Source of the DNA: Microcoleus sp. bin48.metabat.b7b8b9.023
GTDB taxonomy: Bacteria; Cyanobacteriota; Cyanobacteriia; Cyanobacteriales; Microcoleaceae
Direction: 5' to 3'
NCBI RefSeq assembly: GCF_013299185.1
Contig: NZ_JAAFKG010000005.1
Location: 1-32,847, forward strand
Length of the DNA stretch: 32,847 nt
In this document: one piece after another, positions 9,337 to 17,746 of the stretch
Position numbering within the stretch: position 1 is the first letter of the stretch
How the letters are laid out: the number at the start of each line of letters is the position of its first letter
The notes under the pieces: generated by a model
Database searches by the model: none
What the model was told of the DNA's origin: nothing
The model's input: only the letters and a program-made list of their open reading frames with translations
Translations under genes and position numbers: made by a program

Positions 9337-10743
9337 ATGACATATTCTAATGATTCGGGTTCAGATGTTGAAAATCAACAACCTCAACTGAGTTTAGGTA
9401 CAGCCGCAGCCCGTAATTTGGCGACGACAACCAAATCTGCACCACAGATGCAGGAAATTACCTCGCGGTGGTTGTTGAAGATGTTGCCATGGGTGCAGAT
9501 CAAAGGTGGTACTTATCGGGTGAACCGTCGGTTGACCTATACCCTAGGTGATGGGAGAATTACTTTCACCAATACAGGCGCGACTGTCCGGGTAATTCCC
9601 CAAGAACTTTGTGAATTGCCCTTGCTGCGAGGGTTTGATGATGTTGAAGTGTTGACGGCTTTGGCCAGTCGATTTGTGCAACAGGAGTTTGCACCTGATG
9701 ACATCATCGTACAGTCAGGTCAACCAGTCGATCGGCTTTTCCTGATCGCTCATGGTAAAGTTAATAAGTTTGGTATTGCCAAATATGAAGAAGAACCTTT
9801 ATTGGGCGCGTTAGCCGATGGCGATCGTTTTGGCGATGAGGCTTTAGTCGCGTCTCAAAACAGTTGGAAGTTTACCGTTAAGGCTATCACCCGATGCACT
9901 GTATTAGCCTTACCACAACAAGCGTTTAGGGAAGTGCTTAACCAGTCGGCGGCTTTGCAGGCTCATATCGATCGAGCCGTAACTCGCGCACAATTACCAC
10001 AGAATAAGCAGGGTGAAGCCGCCATTGCTTTATCTTTAGGACATACTGGAGAAACTCAATTACCAGGGACTTTCGTTGACTACGAACTTTCTCCCCGGGA
10101 ATATGAGTTAAGTATTGCCCAAACTGTGTTAAAGATCAATACTCGCGTCGCTGATTTGTATAATGAACCGATGAATCAGATGGAACAACAATTGCGGCTG
10201 ACTGTTGAGGCATTGCGGGAACGTCAAGAATATGAGTTGATCAATAACCGTGAATTTGGTTTACTGCACAATGCTGACCTTAAACAGCGTCTTCACCCCC
10301 GCACTGGTGCGCCTACTCCTGATGACTTAGATGAATTGCTTACTCGCCGCAGAAAGTCGAAGTTTTTGTTAGCCCATCCTCGCACTATTGCAGCCTTCGG
10401 TCGGCAGTGTAACCGCCTCGGCATCTATCCAGAAAACATCGACATGGACGGAAGTAAAGTTATTGCGTGGCGCGGTGTACCTCTTCTTCCTTGTAATAAG
10501 ATACCCATCACCAAAAACCAAACCAGTTCTATTCTTGTGATGCGTACTGGTGAAGAAGATGGGGGCGTTATCGGTTTACAGCCAGCGGGGATACCTGACG
10601 AATACCAACCAGGCCTATCTGTTAGATTTATGGGTATTAGTGAAAAGGCGATTATGTCTTACCTTGTTACTGCATATTACTCCGCAGCCGTGCTAGTACC
10701 TGACGCACTTGGTATCCTTGAAGATGTTGAAATTGGGCGCTAG
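9337..10743 (+). CDS. Family 2B encapsulin shell protein with CNB domain, paralogue 2
   Basis: This 468-residue paralogue of the upstream protein has the same order: a disordered N-terminus almost identical to paralogue 1 (48 of the first 50 residues), a CNB-like domain with [11 protein letters not shown] at 161-171 and Trp177, then the HK97-type C-terminal region ending in the identical [12 protein letters not shown]. The middle is clearly diverged, for example 105-160 and the [15 protein letters not shown] stretch, which is one residue shorter. A good Shine-Dalgarno (AGAGG, 5 nt before ATG 9337) decides the start. Two co-encoded shell types suggest a mixed shell or two shell forms. The 542-bp gap from paralogue 1 holds a tnpB relic, a long inverted repeat and a CGCAGAGAA-type short repeat (9251-9277). 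The gene ends convergently with the LysR gene. Confidence 0.88.
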   Translation: MTYSNDSGSDVENQQPQLSLGTAAARNLATTTKSAPQMQEITSRWLLKMLPWVQIKGGTYRVNRRLTYTLGDGRITFTNTGATVRVIPQELCELPLLRGFDDVEVLTALASRFVQQEFAPDDIIVQSGQPVDRLFLIAHGKVNKFGIAKYEEEPLLGALADGDRFGDEALVASQNSWKFTVKAITRCTVLALPQQAFREVLNQSAALQAHIDRAVTRAQLPQNKQGEAAIALSLGHTGETQLPGTFVDYELSPREYELSIAQTVLKINTRVADLYNEPMNQMEQQLRLTVEALRERQEYELINNREFGLLHNADLKQRLHPRTGAPTPDDLDELLTRRRKSKFLLAHPRTIAAFGRQCNRLGIYPENIDMDGSKVIAWRGVPLLPCNKIPITKNQTSSILVMRTGEEDGGVIGLQPAGIPDEYQPGLSVRFMGISEKAIMSYLVTAYYSAAVLVPDALGILEDVEIGR

Positions 10744-10780
10744 GAGGGATTCAGATTGGGATTAATCTATCGGCGATCGA

Positions 10781-10818
10781 GGTCGATCGCGCCGACTTTT
10801 CGGGGCGCGATCGATCGG
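10781..10818. repeat. Palindromic repeat, right copy; possible bidirectional terminator
   Basis: A perfect 11-bp GC-rich stem (TCGATCGCGCC with GGCGCGATCGA) closes a loop containing CTTTT. It lies between the convergent ends of shell gene 2 (stop 10743) and the LysR gene (stop 10833). The first 20 bases (10781-10800) equal 4556-4575, so the geosmin block has one copy on each side. Confidence 0.7.
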
Positions 10819-10832
10819 TACGCCTCTAATCG

Positions 10833-11720
10833 CTAATATTGAAGACTTGACAAGTCTCTGGCTGTCTGCAAAAACCGCTGCACCGCTTGGGTGGGAGCGT
10901 TGCGCCAAATTAGGGCGATCGCCACGATGCAGGTTGATTCTGGCAAAGATTTGTAAACAACCCCACTGCGCTGGAAGTTTTGCATTGATGCGGGGACGAT
11001 CGCCACCCCCATCTCGGCGGCTACCAAGCTGATAATTGTCTGCATTTGAATCGCTTCTTGACCGGCGATCGGGCTAAAACCGGCTTGCTGACACAGACTG
11101 ACGATCGGATCGTACAATCCTGGAGCTAGGGAACGGGGAAATAGTATGAAAGGTTCGGCAGAAAGTTCGTGCAATTCTACAACAGCGCGATCGGCTAAAT
11201 AATGCGTTTCTGGCAGCGCCACGATCAAAGGTTCTCGAAAAACGATTTCGGAATTTATGCCATCTTCCTCGATCGGAGGGCGCACGAAGCCGATATCAAT
11301 GCGCCCTTCCCGCAGTCGCTGCAATTGTTCGTTAGTTGTAAGTTCGTGCAGTTCGAGCTTGACGGCGGGACACCGAGTGCGAAACGCCTGCAAGATGGCT
11401 GGAACTACATTGTGCGCGGCGGAGCTCACAAAGCCTACAGTGAGTTGGCCGAGTTCGCCCCGACTTGTCTGCTGCGCGAGTTGAATTGCTCGATCGACTT
11501 GCTGCAGAATTTTTTGCGACTCCTCAAAAAAAACCTGTCCCGCATCCGTGAGCACAACCGTCCGTTTGGTGCGGTGAAACAGTTGAAAGCCTAACTGGGC
11601 TTCTAACTGCTGGATTTGTTGACTTAGCGGAGGTTGGGCCATATGCAGGCGATCGGCTGCACGAGTGAAATTCAACTCTTCTGCAACCGCAATGAAATAA
11701 CGCAAATGTCGCAGTTCCAT
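10833..11720 (-). CDS. LysR family transcriptional regulator
   Basis: The 295-residue regulator starts at ATG 11720 (MELRHLRYFIAVAEE); a TTG three codons upstream is less likely. The winged helix-turn-helix spans residues 1-60, with FTRAADRLHMAQPPLSQQIQQ as the recognition unit and the usual LFHRTKR(T)VVLTDAG wing. The effector-binding domain follows from about residue 88 (LTVGFVSSAAHNVVPAIL...). The profile is close to the CatM/BenM-like branch that binds small acids, but the ligand is unknown. It is convergent with shell gene 2 across a palindrome. LysR regulators usually act on a divergent neighbour, here the acetyltransferase at 11831, whose start is 110 bp away. A role in geosmin control is only a guess. 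Confidence 0.9.
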   Translation of the reverse strand: MELRHLRYFIAVAEELNFTRAADRLHMAQPPLSQQIQQLEAQLGFQLFHRTKRTVVLTDAGQVFFEESQKILQQVDRAIQLAQQTSRGELGQLTVGFVSSAAHNVVPAILQAFRTRCPAVKLELHELTTNEQLQRLREGRIDIGFVRPPIEEDGINSEIVFREPLIVALPETHYLADRAVVELHELSAEPFILFPRSLAPGLYDPIVSLCQQAGFSPIAGQEAIQMQTIISLVAAEMGVAIVPASMQNFQRSGVVYKSLPESTCIVAIALIWRNAPTQAVQRFLQTARDLSSLQY

Positions 11721-11830
11721 AACTTCCAATGATTAATATTTTAAAAGTATAAGTTACTCCTTCAATAGATATTGGACATTTATCGTGCGGTTTAATACAG
11801 TGATTAATAGGCGAAATCGAGAATTAAAAA

Positions 11831-12319
11831 ATGGCTGACTTAGATATCAAAATTAGAGAAGCAGAGTTTGCAGATTTAGGATTAATTCTGACTTTTCTTG
11901 CACAAAAATCAGAATTCGATGGAGTCCCGCATCTTTTAGAAGCAACAGCCGACAAATTGAAGCAAACACTATTTTGCGATTCTCCCGTCGTGCGGGTTTT
12001 GTTCGCGGAAGTTGCCGAAAAAGCCGCAGGATTTGCCATGTTTTATGTTTCCTATTCAAGTTTGTTAGCGCAGCCGTGCCTTTGGCTTGATGATTTATTT
12101 GTGCAAGCTCCTATGCGCGGTATGGGAGTGGGGACAGCGCTGTTAAAGTATTTGGCACAAATTGCACAGGCCACAAATTGCGGGCGTATGGAATGGACTG
12201 TTAATACTGGGAATGCACCGGGAATTTCTTTTTATGAAAGGCAGGGAGCGCGGATTTTGGAGAATATTAGGGTTTGCCGTATTGATGAGGATGGAATTGG
12301 TCTGCTTGCTGGCAAATAA
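11831..12319 (+). CDS. GNAT family N-acetyltransferase
   Basis: The 162-residue protein has the GNAT fold. The N-terminal IKIREAEFADLGLIL is the typical first strand and helix. Motif A, the acetyl-CoA pyrophosphate loop, is seen as LDDLFVQAPMRGMGVGTALL (RGMGVG at 96-101). Motif B follows as WTVNTGNAPGISFYERQGA. The LDDLFV and GNAPGISFYERQGA patterns resemble the diamine/polyamine and small-amine acetyltransferase branch, but the substrate cannot be told. It is divergent from the LysR gene, which may control it. Confidence 0.88.
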   Translation: MADLDIKIREAEFADLGLILTFLAQKSEFDGVPHLLEATADKLKQTLFCDSPVVRVLFAEVAEKAAGFAMFYVSYSSLLAQPCLWLDDLFVQAPMRGMGVGTALLKYLAQIAQATNCGRMEWTVNTGNAPGISFYERQGARILENIRVCRIDEDGIGLLAGK

Positions 12320-12419
12320 TTTAATAACGAACCGCGAAGACGCGAAGAACGCGAAGAGATGAGAAAAGAAGAGAAAAGAAGAGAAGAGATGTTACAATAT
12401 TTTTGGAATTCTGCCCTTT

Positions 12420-13166
12420 ATGAGAAAAATCATGCTTTTGTTTGGCGGTGAATCTCTTGTGGACTTACTCGATCCGCAGGATGGTGAAAAAATTCTGGAT
12501 TTGGGCTGCGGTACGGGAGAGTTAACTGAAAACATTGCTCAAACAAGTGGTGCTTGTGTGCGAGGTATTGATTCATGTTGTTCGATGATTTCCACGGCAC
12601 AAGTTAAGTATCCTGACATTAACTTCTCTGTCGCAGATGCGAGGAGTTTTCAAGTAGAAAAGCCGTTAGATGCTGTGTTTTCTCATCAGGTTTTGCACTG
12701 GATTAAAGAGCCGGATGCTGTGATTAATTGTGTGGAACAAGCGCTGAAGCCGGGAGGGCGTTTTGTGGCTGAGTTTAACTGGGAGGGGCACGTGGGGGCG
12801 ATCGTTGGCCCACATTTGAGTGTTGTTTTGTCAGAAATTAGCGGCCAGGAGCCTGAAGCGCATAATCCTTGGTATTGTCCGAGTATTGACGAGTATGCTG
12901 GGCTTCTGCAACAGCACGGATTTGATGTGCGTGAGGCGGTTTTGGTCGAACCCCCGACTCCCCCCCTACAAGGTGGCAGGTGGGGTCTGGGAAGTTTGAT
13001 TCAGGGGTTGGCTGGCGAGTTTTGGTGGGAGTTGTCTGAGGATGTGCGATCGCACGTAATTCGTACAGTTGAAGAACATTTGCGATCGACACAGTATCGC
13101 GATGGTAATTGGATGGCAGATTATCGCCGACTGCGCTTTGTTGCTGTCAAGAATTCCTCGCGGTAA
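12420..13166 (+). CDS. SAM-dependent class I methyltransferase, 5' end frameshifted
   Basis: A 248-residue frame from ATG 12420 carries SAM motif I (ILDLGCGTG, 25-33), the acidic ribose-binding GIDSCCSM, motif II DAVFSHQVLHWI and motif III ALKPGGRFVAEF, similar to trans-aconitate-type methyltransferases. In that family the protein begins about 20 residues further upstream. Those residues are present in another frame: ATG 12389 encodes MLQYFWNSALYEKNHAFVW and then hits TGA at 12449-12451. The break is at about 12446; a small loss of about 5 nt relative to an expected W-(K/Q)-F-G-E-S would explain it. The remaining frame keeps the whole SAM site but begins in a region that helps cover it, so it may be a pseudogene or an N-terminally shortened enzyme. 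Confidence 0.75.
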   Translation: MRKIMLLFGGESLVDLLDPQDGEKILDLGCGTGELTENIAQTSGACVRGIDSCCSMISTAQVKYPDINFSVADARSFQVEKPLDAVFSHQVLHWIKEPDAVINCVEQALKPGGRFVAEFNWEGHVGAIVGPHLSVVLSEISGQEPEAHNPWYCPSIDEYAGLLQQHGFDVREAVLVEPPTPPLQGGRWGLGSLIQGLAGEFWWELSEDVRSHVIRTVEEHLRSTQYRDGNWMADYRRLRFVAVKNSSR

Positions 13167-13271
13167 ATCATACTCTCAATTGTATTTTTGGGCGGACCAC
13201 AAGGCCCACCCACCAGAATTAAATCAAACTTAATTGTAAAATTTTGTTGGGTTTTTCCCGGTTTATTCTAC

Positions 13272-14141
13272 TTACTTGATGCTGTAACTCCAAACGGTAT
13301 TTGCTAACAGCATAGCGACAGTCATCGGCCCGATTCCTCCCGGCACCGGCGTGATAAATCCGGCTACTGTTTTAACAGCATCAAAGTCCACATCTCCAGC
13401 CAAACGGCTAGTACCGTCTGGATTGACGACGCGGTTAATACCAACATCAATTACTACTGCTCCCGGTTTAACCATATTAGCTGCAATCATTTCGGTGCGG
13501 CCGACGGCAGCAATTAAAATATCGGCTTTGCTGGTAATTGATTCTAGGTTTTGCGATCGCGAATGAGCTACAGTAACAGTGCAATCGGCTTCTAACAGCA
13601 TCAGCGCCATCGGTTTACCCACCAAAATACTGCGTCCCAAAACAACAGCATTTTTTCCTTTCAAATCAATCTGGTATTCTTGCAACAGTCGCATCACTCC
13701 TGCGGGAGTACAACTGCGTAAACCTTGCTCGCCCCGCACCAAGCGGCCTAAATTTACAGGATGAAGTCCGTCAGCATCTTTGTCGGGGGCAATTTGGTAC
13801 AGCAGCGAAATTGCATCTAGGTTTTCTGGTAGCGGAAGTTGTACTAAAATGCCGTCTACTCGATCGTCCTCGTTGAGCGCATGAATTGCAAGTTCGAGTT
13901 CCGCTTGAGTCGCGTTTGCTGGATAATGCTGGCCAAAGGAAGCTATGCCAACTTTAGCGCAGGCTCGCTCTTTGTTGCGGACGTAAGCCGCGCTGGCTGG
14001 GTTGTCTCCCACCATTAGCACCGCAAGTCCCGGAGGACGCCCAATCTGGGGCTGTAGGGCGCGGACTCGATCGCTCAGCTCGCTTTGAATCTTTGTTGCT
14101 AAAGCTTTGCCATCTAGTATTTGAGCAGTTTTGGCATCCAT
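13272..14141 (-). CDS. folD: Bifunctional methylenetetrahydrofolate dehydrogenase/cyclohydrolase
   Basis: The 289-residue FolD interconverts 5,10-methylene-, methenyl- and 10-formyl-tetrahydrofolate in one-carbon metabolism. The active-site tyrosine and lysine are in [16 protein letters not shown] (Tyr53, Lys57). [10 protein letters not shown] and [14 protein letters not shown] are the folate-site motifs. [17 protein letters not shown] is the NADP-binding glycine segment, and [16 protein letters not shown] closes the C-terminus. Length and motifs are complete. It is transcribed toward the island, in the same direction as crtE 8.8 kb away. My recollection is that folD and crtE are neighbours in a number of cyanobacteria, which would make the intervening block an insertion. 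Confidence 0.96.
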   Translation of the reverse strand: MDAKTAQILDGKALATKIQSELSDRVRALQPQIGRPPGLAVLMVGDNPASAAYVRNKERACAKVGIASFGQHYPANATQAELELAIHALNEDDRVDGILVQLPLPENLDAISLLYQIAPDKDADGLHPVNLGRLVRGEQGLRSCTPAGVMRLLQEYQIDLKGKNAVVLGRSILVGKPMALMLLEADCTVTVAHSRSQNLESITSKADILIAAVGRTEMIAANMVKPGAVVIDVGINRVVNPDGTSRLAGDVDFDAVKTVAGFITPVPGGIGPMTVAMLLANTVWSYSIK

Positions 14142-14291
14142 TGTAGACTAAGGGTTAGGGGCTGACGAGTTTAAATTTTAGCTTAACTGCCGTCAAGGAC
14201 TACACTAGAGAAATTTCTAACTTGCGATCGATTCTAAGGATTCTGTTAGAGTAAGTCGTATCACAATCTCAAATCTCTAATCATTTGACAA

Positions 14292-14723
14292 ATGACTACT
14301 ATAATTCAGCAAGTTTGGATTCAAAGATACTCCATAGGTTCTTTATTGCTAATACTGACTAGCGGTTTGCTCAGTTGTGGCAATGTGCCCATGTCTCAAC
14401 TCCATCTCGGTTTGAATGTTGCTAGCATTGGCGACATTCAACAAAAGCGGCAAGTTGATGGTGAAGTTTATCTCCGAGGAAAGGTGGAAAATCGCGCTCC
14501 GTTTGTGGGGAATGCGGCTTATCAAATTCAAGACGGTACTGGTAAGATTTGGATTTTAACTAAGCAAGCTTTGCCTAAGCTTGGCGATGAAGTGTTGCTC
14601 AAGGGAGAAGTCCGCTTTAAGAGTATCACCGTGAAGGAATTGGCAGGCAAGGATTTAGGTGAAGTTTATATTGAGGAAATGGAACAATTAAATCGCACTC
14701 CAGCGGCTGATAAAGCAAAATAA
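14292..14723 (+). CDS. OB-fold putative lipoprotein
   Basis: The 143-residue protein begins with a hydrophobic signal sequence containing a plausible lipobox (LLSC, Cys about residue 29), so it may be lipid-anchored. The mature part has an OB-fold look: EVYLRGKVENRAPFVGNAAYQIQDGTGKIWILT, then LGDEVLLKGEVRFKSI. This is the pattern of YgiW-like or nucleic acid-binding OB domains with the QDGTG turn. It is divergent from folD, sharing a 150-bp control region. The function is unknown. Confidence 0.7.
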   Translation: MTTIIQQVWIQRYSIGSLLLILTSGLLSCGNVPMSQLHLGLNVASIGDIQQKRQVDGEVYLRGKVENRAPFVGNAAYQIQDGTGKIWILTKQALPKLGDEVLLKGEVRFKSITVKELAGKDLGEVYIEEMEQLNRTPAADKAK

Positions 14724-15018
14724 CTACACGCTAATTTTTTTTCAATAATTAAGTACCTGTATTTGATGACAATCCAAGGTTTGTAGTTGCGCTTGGGCGC
14801 TTTGGCTTTGGTTATTTGTGCTGAAACGCGATCGAGTTTATGAGCTTTTTCCTTTATTTTACAGTTTAGGATGAAACAAAGTTTCGACCGGGGCGAGTTT
14901 AGAAGCTTCTTCGTTTTTATTATTATAGATTTGGGTGAACCTCTCTCTAGTCAAACTTCTTCCCTTGACTAATGAGTGATGCTGTGCGCGAGTTCTTAAG
15001 CTCGCAAAACATGACTTC
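14724..15018. other. Intergenic stretch without a recognised gene
   Basis: Between the OB-fold protein and the heptamer array I see no coding signal. There is a small inverted repeat GAAAC-AAA-GTTTC at about 14874-14886 and some AT-rich sequence that could hold a promoter for the NUDIX gene. An ATG at 14972 is in frame with that gene through the repeats. Confidence 0.5.
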
Positions 15019-15073
15019 TTCCCTCTTCCCTCTTCCCTCTTCCCTCTTCCCTCTTCCTTCTTCCTTCTTCCTT
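15019..15073 (+). repeat. CT-rich heptamer array directly before the NUDIX start
   Basis: Five perfect TTCCCTC units are followed by two TTCCTTC and one TTCCTTA whose final A is the A of the NUDIX ATG (15074). It is a short tandem heptamer array of the cyanobacterial STRR kind. Confidence 0.9.
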
Positions 15074-15496
15074 ATGACTCAAATTCACGTGGCGATCGCC
15101 ATTTTACACAAAAACGGCAAATTTCTCTGCCAGTTGCGGGACGATGTTCCTCATATCAGGTATCCCGGACATTGGGCTTTGTTTGGCGGACACTTGGAAC
15201 CGGGAGAAACTGCCCAAGTGGCTCTGCTGCGGGAATTAGTAGAGGAAATTGGCTATGCTCCTGCAACTGTTTCTTTTTTCTGTCGCGATGTCGAAGGAGA
15301 TATTGTGCGCCACGTATTTCACTCACAACTTACTGCGGATGTCAACGATTTAGTTTTGCAAGAGGGTTGGGATATGCAGTTGTTGACAGTGGACGATATT
15401 CGGGCTGGTAAATGCTATTCTGAAAAGTCTGGAGATGTGCGACCTTTCGGCATTCCTCACCAGCGGATTTTATTGAATTTTATTGAGTCGATTTGA
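15074..15496 (+). CDS. NUDIX hydrolase
   Basis: I start this 140-residue protein at ATG 15074 (MTQIHVAIAILHKNGKFLCQLRD); an upstream in-frame ATG at 14972 would add 34 residues encoded mostly by the heptamer array. The Nudix box is complete: GGHLEPGETAQVALLREL then VEEIGY, matching GX5EX7REUXEEXGU. Such enzymes cleave nucleoside diphosphates linked to another group; the FLCQLRDD...YPGHWALFGG opening is close to ADP-ribose or dNTP-cleaning members, but the substrate cannot be fixed. A C-terminal fragment of a paralogue lies at 4628-4810. No clear Shine-Dalgarno is present, because the pyrimidine repeat abuts the start. Confidence 0.9.
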   Translation: MTQIHVAIAILHKNGKFLCQLRDDVPHIRYPGHWALFGGHLEPGETAQVALLRELVEEIGYAPATVSFFCRDVEGDIVRHVFHSQLTADVNDLVLQEGWDMQLLTVDDIRAGKCYSEKSGDVRPFGIPHQRILLNFIESI

Positions 15497-15537
15497 GACT
15501 CTACTTATAAGTTGTCCCTGATTTTTGAAATTCTTGT

Positions 15538-15560
15538 GGGGTGGGCTTCTAGCCCGCCCC
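15538..15560. repeat. GC-rich hairpin between NUDIX and leuD
   Basis: A 10-bp stem GGGGTGGGCT / AGCCCGCCCC (one G-T pair) with loop TCT lies between convergent genes. A similar GGGCGG...CCCACCC motif occurs at 13190-13213, so this is probably a dispersed palindrome that also ends transcription. A second palindrome, GGGGCGCAGTACGCACCC, follows at about 15599-15616. Confidence 0.5.
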
Positions 15561-15637
15561 AAAGGTAAAAACTAAATGCACAATAGCTTAGTCGTAAGGG
15601 GCGCAGTACGCACCCTAGATTTCAGGTTTTTTAACAG

Positions 15638-16186
15638 CTAAGAACGAGCCGCAATCATTCCCGTCTGCCGTGCGTAGGCAAATAGCCCTCCGGCATCAAT
15701 TACCGGCCCGACATCTCCTAAAGGCTTGAGGGAGTAAGTCAGGTTTTGAGTGTGGTTGATAATTCGATCGCCCTCAAAGTCGATCGTCACTTCTTGCCCT
15801 GTTACAAATGAGTCGCAAAGTCGATCGACCGATTCGATCGGATACAATTCGCCAGTCGCCGAGCAATTGCGAAAGAAAATCCGCGCGTAAGACAAGGCTA
15901 CCACCGCTGTGACGCCCGCAGCCCCCAGAGCGATCGGAGCGTGCTCCCGCGAAGAACCGCAACCAAAATTTTCGCCCGCAATGATAATCGGATACCGGGT
16001 TTTGGTTTCGCCGGCTTCCATAAACTTGCCGTAGCGATCGGGCAACCCAATCATCGCATAACTGCCTAGTTTCTCATACTCGTCCGGCTTCGACGGCACC
16101 AAGGTCAGGTATTCGGCTGGGATAATTTGATCTGTGTCGATGTTGTCATCTACAACAAAAATTTGACCGCTAATTACTTTACCCAT
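15638..16186 (-). CDS. leuD: 3-isopropylmalate dehydratase small subunit
   Basis: The 182-residue LeuD is the swivel-domain subunit that pairs with LeuC to isomerise 2- to 3-isopropylmalate in leucine biosynthesis. The conserved substrate loop GENFGCGSSREHAP and the YARIFFRNC segment are intact, as is the N-terminal DDNIDTDQIIPAEYL. Its length fits the short, LeuCD-type class. leuC is not in the window, as is often the case in cyanobacteria. The start ATG at 16186 has GAAAT about 9 nt upstream as a weak ribosome site. It is divergent from the 289-residue membrane protein. Confidence 0.95.
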   Translation of the reverse strand: MGKVISGQIFVVDDNIDTDQIIPAEYLTLVPSKPDEYEKLGSYAMIGLPDRYGKFMEAGETKTRYPIIIAGENFGCGSSREHAPIALGAAGVTAVVALSYARIFFRNCSATGELYPIESVDRLCDSFVTGQEVTIDFEGDRIINHTQNLTYSLKPLGDVGPVIDAGGLFAYARQTGMIAARS

Positions 16187-16364
16187 AGTTTATTTCCTGT
16201 TGTCTCGCTCAATTCTGTGGCGATCGTGTTAAGTGGGATCGGTATGCAAGATTTGCATCTGTTAATTTTAACCTGGTACTGTCAGTGATAACGTGTATAC
16301 ATAAAAATTCGATCCGAGACTTTGGATTAAAAATTAACAGATTGCGAAGCGTCAATATAGTGTT

Positions 16365-17234
16365 ATGGCGAATCAAATAGATGACATTGCTCGGCAAGCT
16401 CGCGAGGGCTCCGTTGCATCGATTATTCAAATCCTTAACGACCAACTGGCACACGTAGGTGTCAGAGCTAGAGCCGTGTTTGCTTCTGGGATACTGCAAC
16501 TGCTGTGCGAAGCTGCAACACCCCAACTGCTCGAACAGTCTAGTTTGGTCGATCGCATCCGAGAAATTTTGGAGAATCTCTCGCCCCGCAATATTCGCCG
16601 AGTCAACATCAACAGCCGGCTGGTGCGAGAACACCAACTGCTGTGGCTCGAAGAAATTAGCCGCGATCCAGAAAATCAATTGCTGTGGTCTCAAGAAATT
16701 AAACTCAGAAAGCCGAACTTGTTCAAGCGTTTGGCCGCCGCCCATCACGAACGCCAAGCTGAAGAGCGGGCTTTGCCGAGAATCGCTGCTCCTCGATCGA
16801 TGCAGCAACCGCGGCAATTTAAGCGCGGTATCGTCGGCGGCGTCAGCTTGAGCGTGTTGTTGCTGGTTGCGGTGGCCGCCATCTACAAAGGACTCAATTC
16901 CCCAGTGCCAAACAGCACAGCCGCCACCACCCAAGCAGTTGCCAGTCCCAGTTCCTCAGAAGCAACACCTGCTGTCAAAACTTCTAAGGAAAATCCTAAT
17001 TCTGCTGTTGACCCTTTTTCCCAAGCAGTGCGGGTGGCAGAGCAAGCAGCCACCCAGGGCAAAACCGCTCAATCTCGCGAAAATTGGTTAGTAGTGGCTG
17101 CTAAGTGGCAGCAAGCTTCGGATTTGATGGCCGCCGTATCCCCAAATCATCCCCGCTATGCAACGGCTGTTAACCGGACGGTACTTTATCGCCAAAATAG
17201 CGATCGAGCCCAACAGGAAGCACAAAATAAGTAA
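16365..17234 (+). CDS. Membrane-anchored protein of unknown function
   Basis: The 289-residue protein has three parts. Residues 1-145 are a helical cytoplasmic domain (MANQIDDIARQAREGSVASI...), with repeated LLW.(E/Q)EI units at 91-110. Next comes a basic stretch (RQFKRG), one transmembrane helix at about 153-173 (GIVGGVSLSVLLLVAVAAIY), and a Ser/Thr/Pro/Ala-rich linker. The C-terminal region (220-289) resembles a short tetratricopeptide-like helical pair, SRENWLVVAAKWQQASDLMAAVSPNHPRY. The N-terminal helices resemble a domain seen in other cyanobacterial membrane proteins of unknown role. No enzyme motif is seen. Confidence 0.65.
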   Translation: MANQIDDIARQAREGSVASIIQILNDQLAHVGVRARAVFASGILQLLCEAATPQLLEQSSLVDRIREILENLSPRNIRRVNINSRLVREHQLLWLEEISRDPENQLLWSQEIKLRKPNLFKRLAAAHHERQAEERALPRIAAPRSMQQPRQFKRGIVGGVSLSVLLLVAVAAIYKGLNSPVPNSTAATTQAVASPSSSEATPAVKTSKENPNSAVDPFSQAVRVAEQAATQGKTAQSRENWLVVAAKWQQASDLMAAVSPNHPRYATAVNRTVLYRQNSDRAQQEAQNK

Positions 17235-17746
17235 GCAGGGAAGTCCCATAAATTTAACAATAGAACTAGCTCAGCGCTTCTAGAACTTGCGATCGATGAG
17301 TAGTCGAGCAAAAACTTCGTAACTCTCAGATCGATCCTGAGGGAGGATTTTTTAATTTTTCATTTTTGCGATCGGCGTCACTCGATCGCATGATTTATAT
17401 CACAATAAAATTTTATCAGGATCACAAACTTAAATAAGAAACATCAGAGAGTTAGGAGAGAGGTGTCACGAAGCGGTCTCAAGAAAAGCTTCATAACTCA
17501 GAACAGTCAAAATTAGTGGAAATGGAATTTATCCTCATCTGCTCAAGGGTGCTAAAGTTCATCCCGCACAGATCCAAGGGCTAGAAACTGTAACTAGATT
17601 GTTAGACAAAGCTGCCCATATGCGCCCGATCGTGGGTAGCTTTTGTCTTCTGTTAGGTTTTCCATACTTGCTGCGGTGTCTGATATTGGTCACAATAAGA
17701 CAGTGCAAGCAAGAAATATATGCCGTGCTCCAAATAAAGGAATGCC
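17235..17746. other. Intergenic region with a possible gene relic
   Basis: A weak stem CTCAG...CTGAG followed by a T-rich tract (about 17325-17360) may terminate the upstream gene. From about 17520 to 17700 a frame reads GNGIYPHLLKGAKVHPAQIQ and continues toward the tnpB start; it looks protein-like, but I do not recognise the family and find no start. The last 50 bp before 17747 probably include the left end of the tnpB element; no tnpA is present. Confidence 0.4.

Noticed and set aside
7385..10743. Reading the two CNB proteins as Crp/Fnr transcription factors
   Set aside because: No helix-turn-helix follows the CNB domain. The long C-terminal region and length of about 469 residues fit Family 2B encapsulins instead.
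12950..13005. Possible repeat insertion within the methyltransferase (PPTPPLQGG segment)
   Set aside because: The DNA looks like a dispersed C-rich/G-rich repeat, but related methyltransferases also have an RPTPLE-GG-type segment here, so it is probably native.
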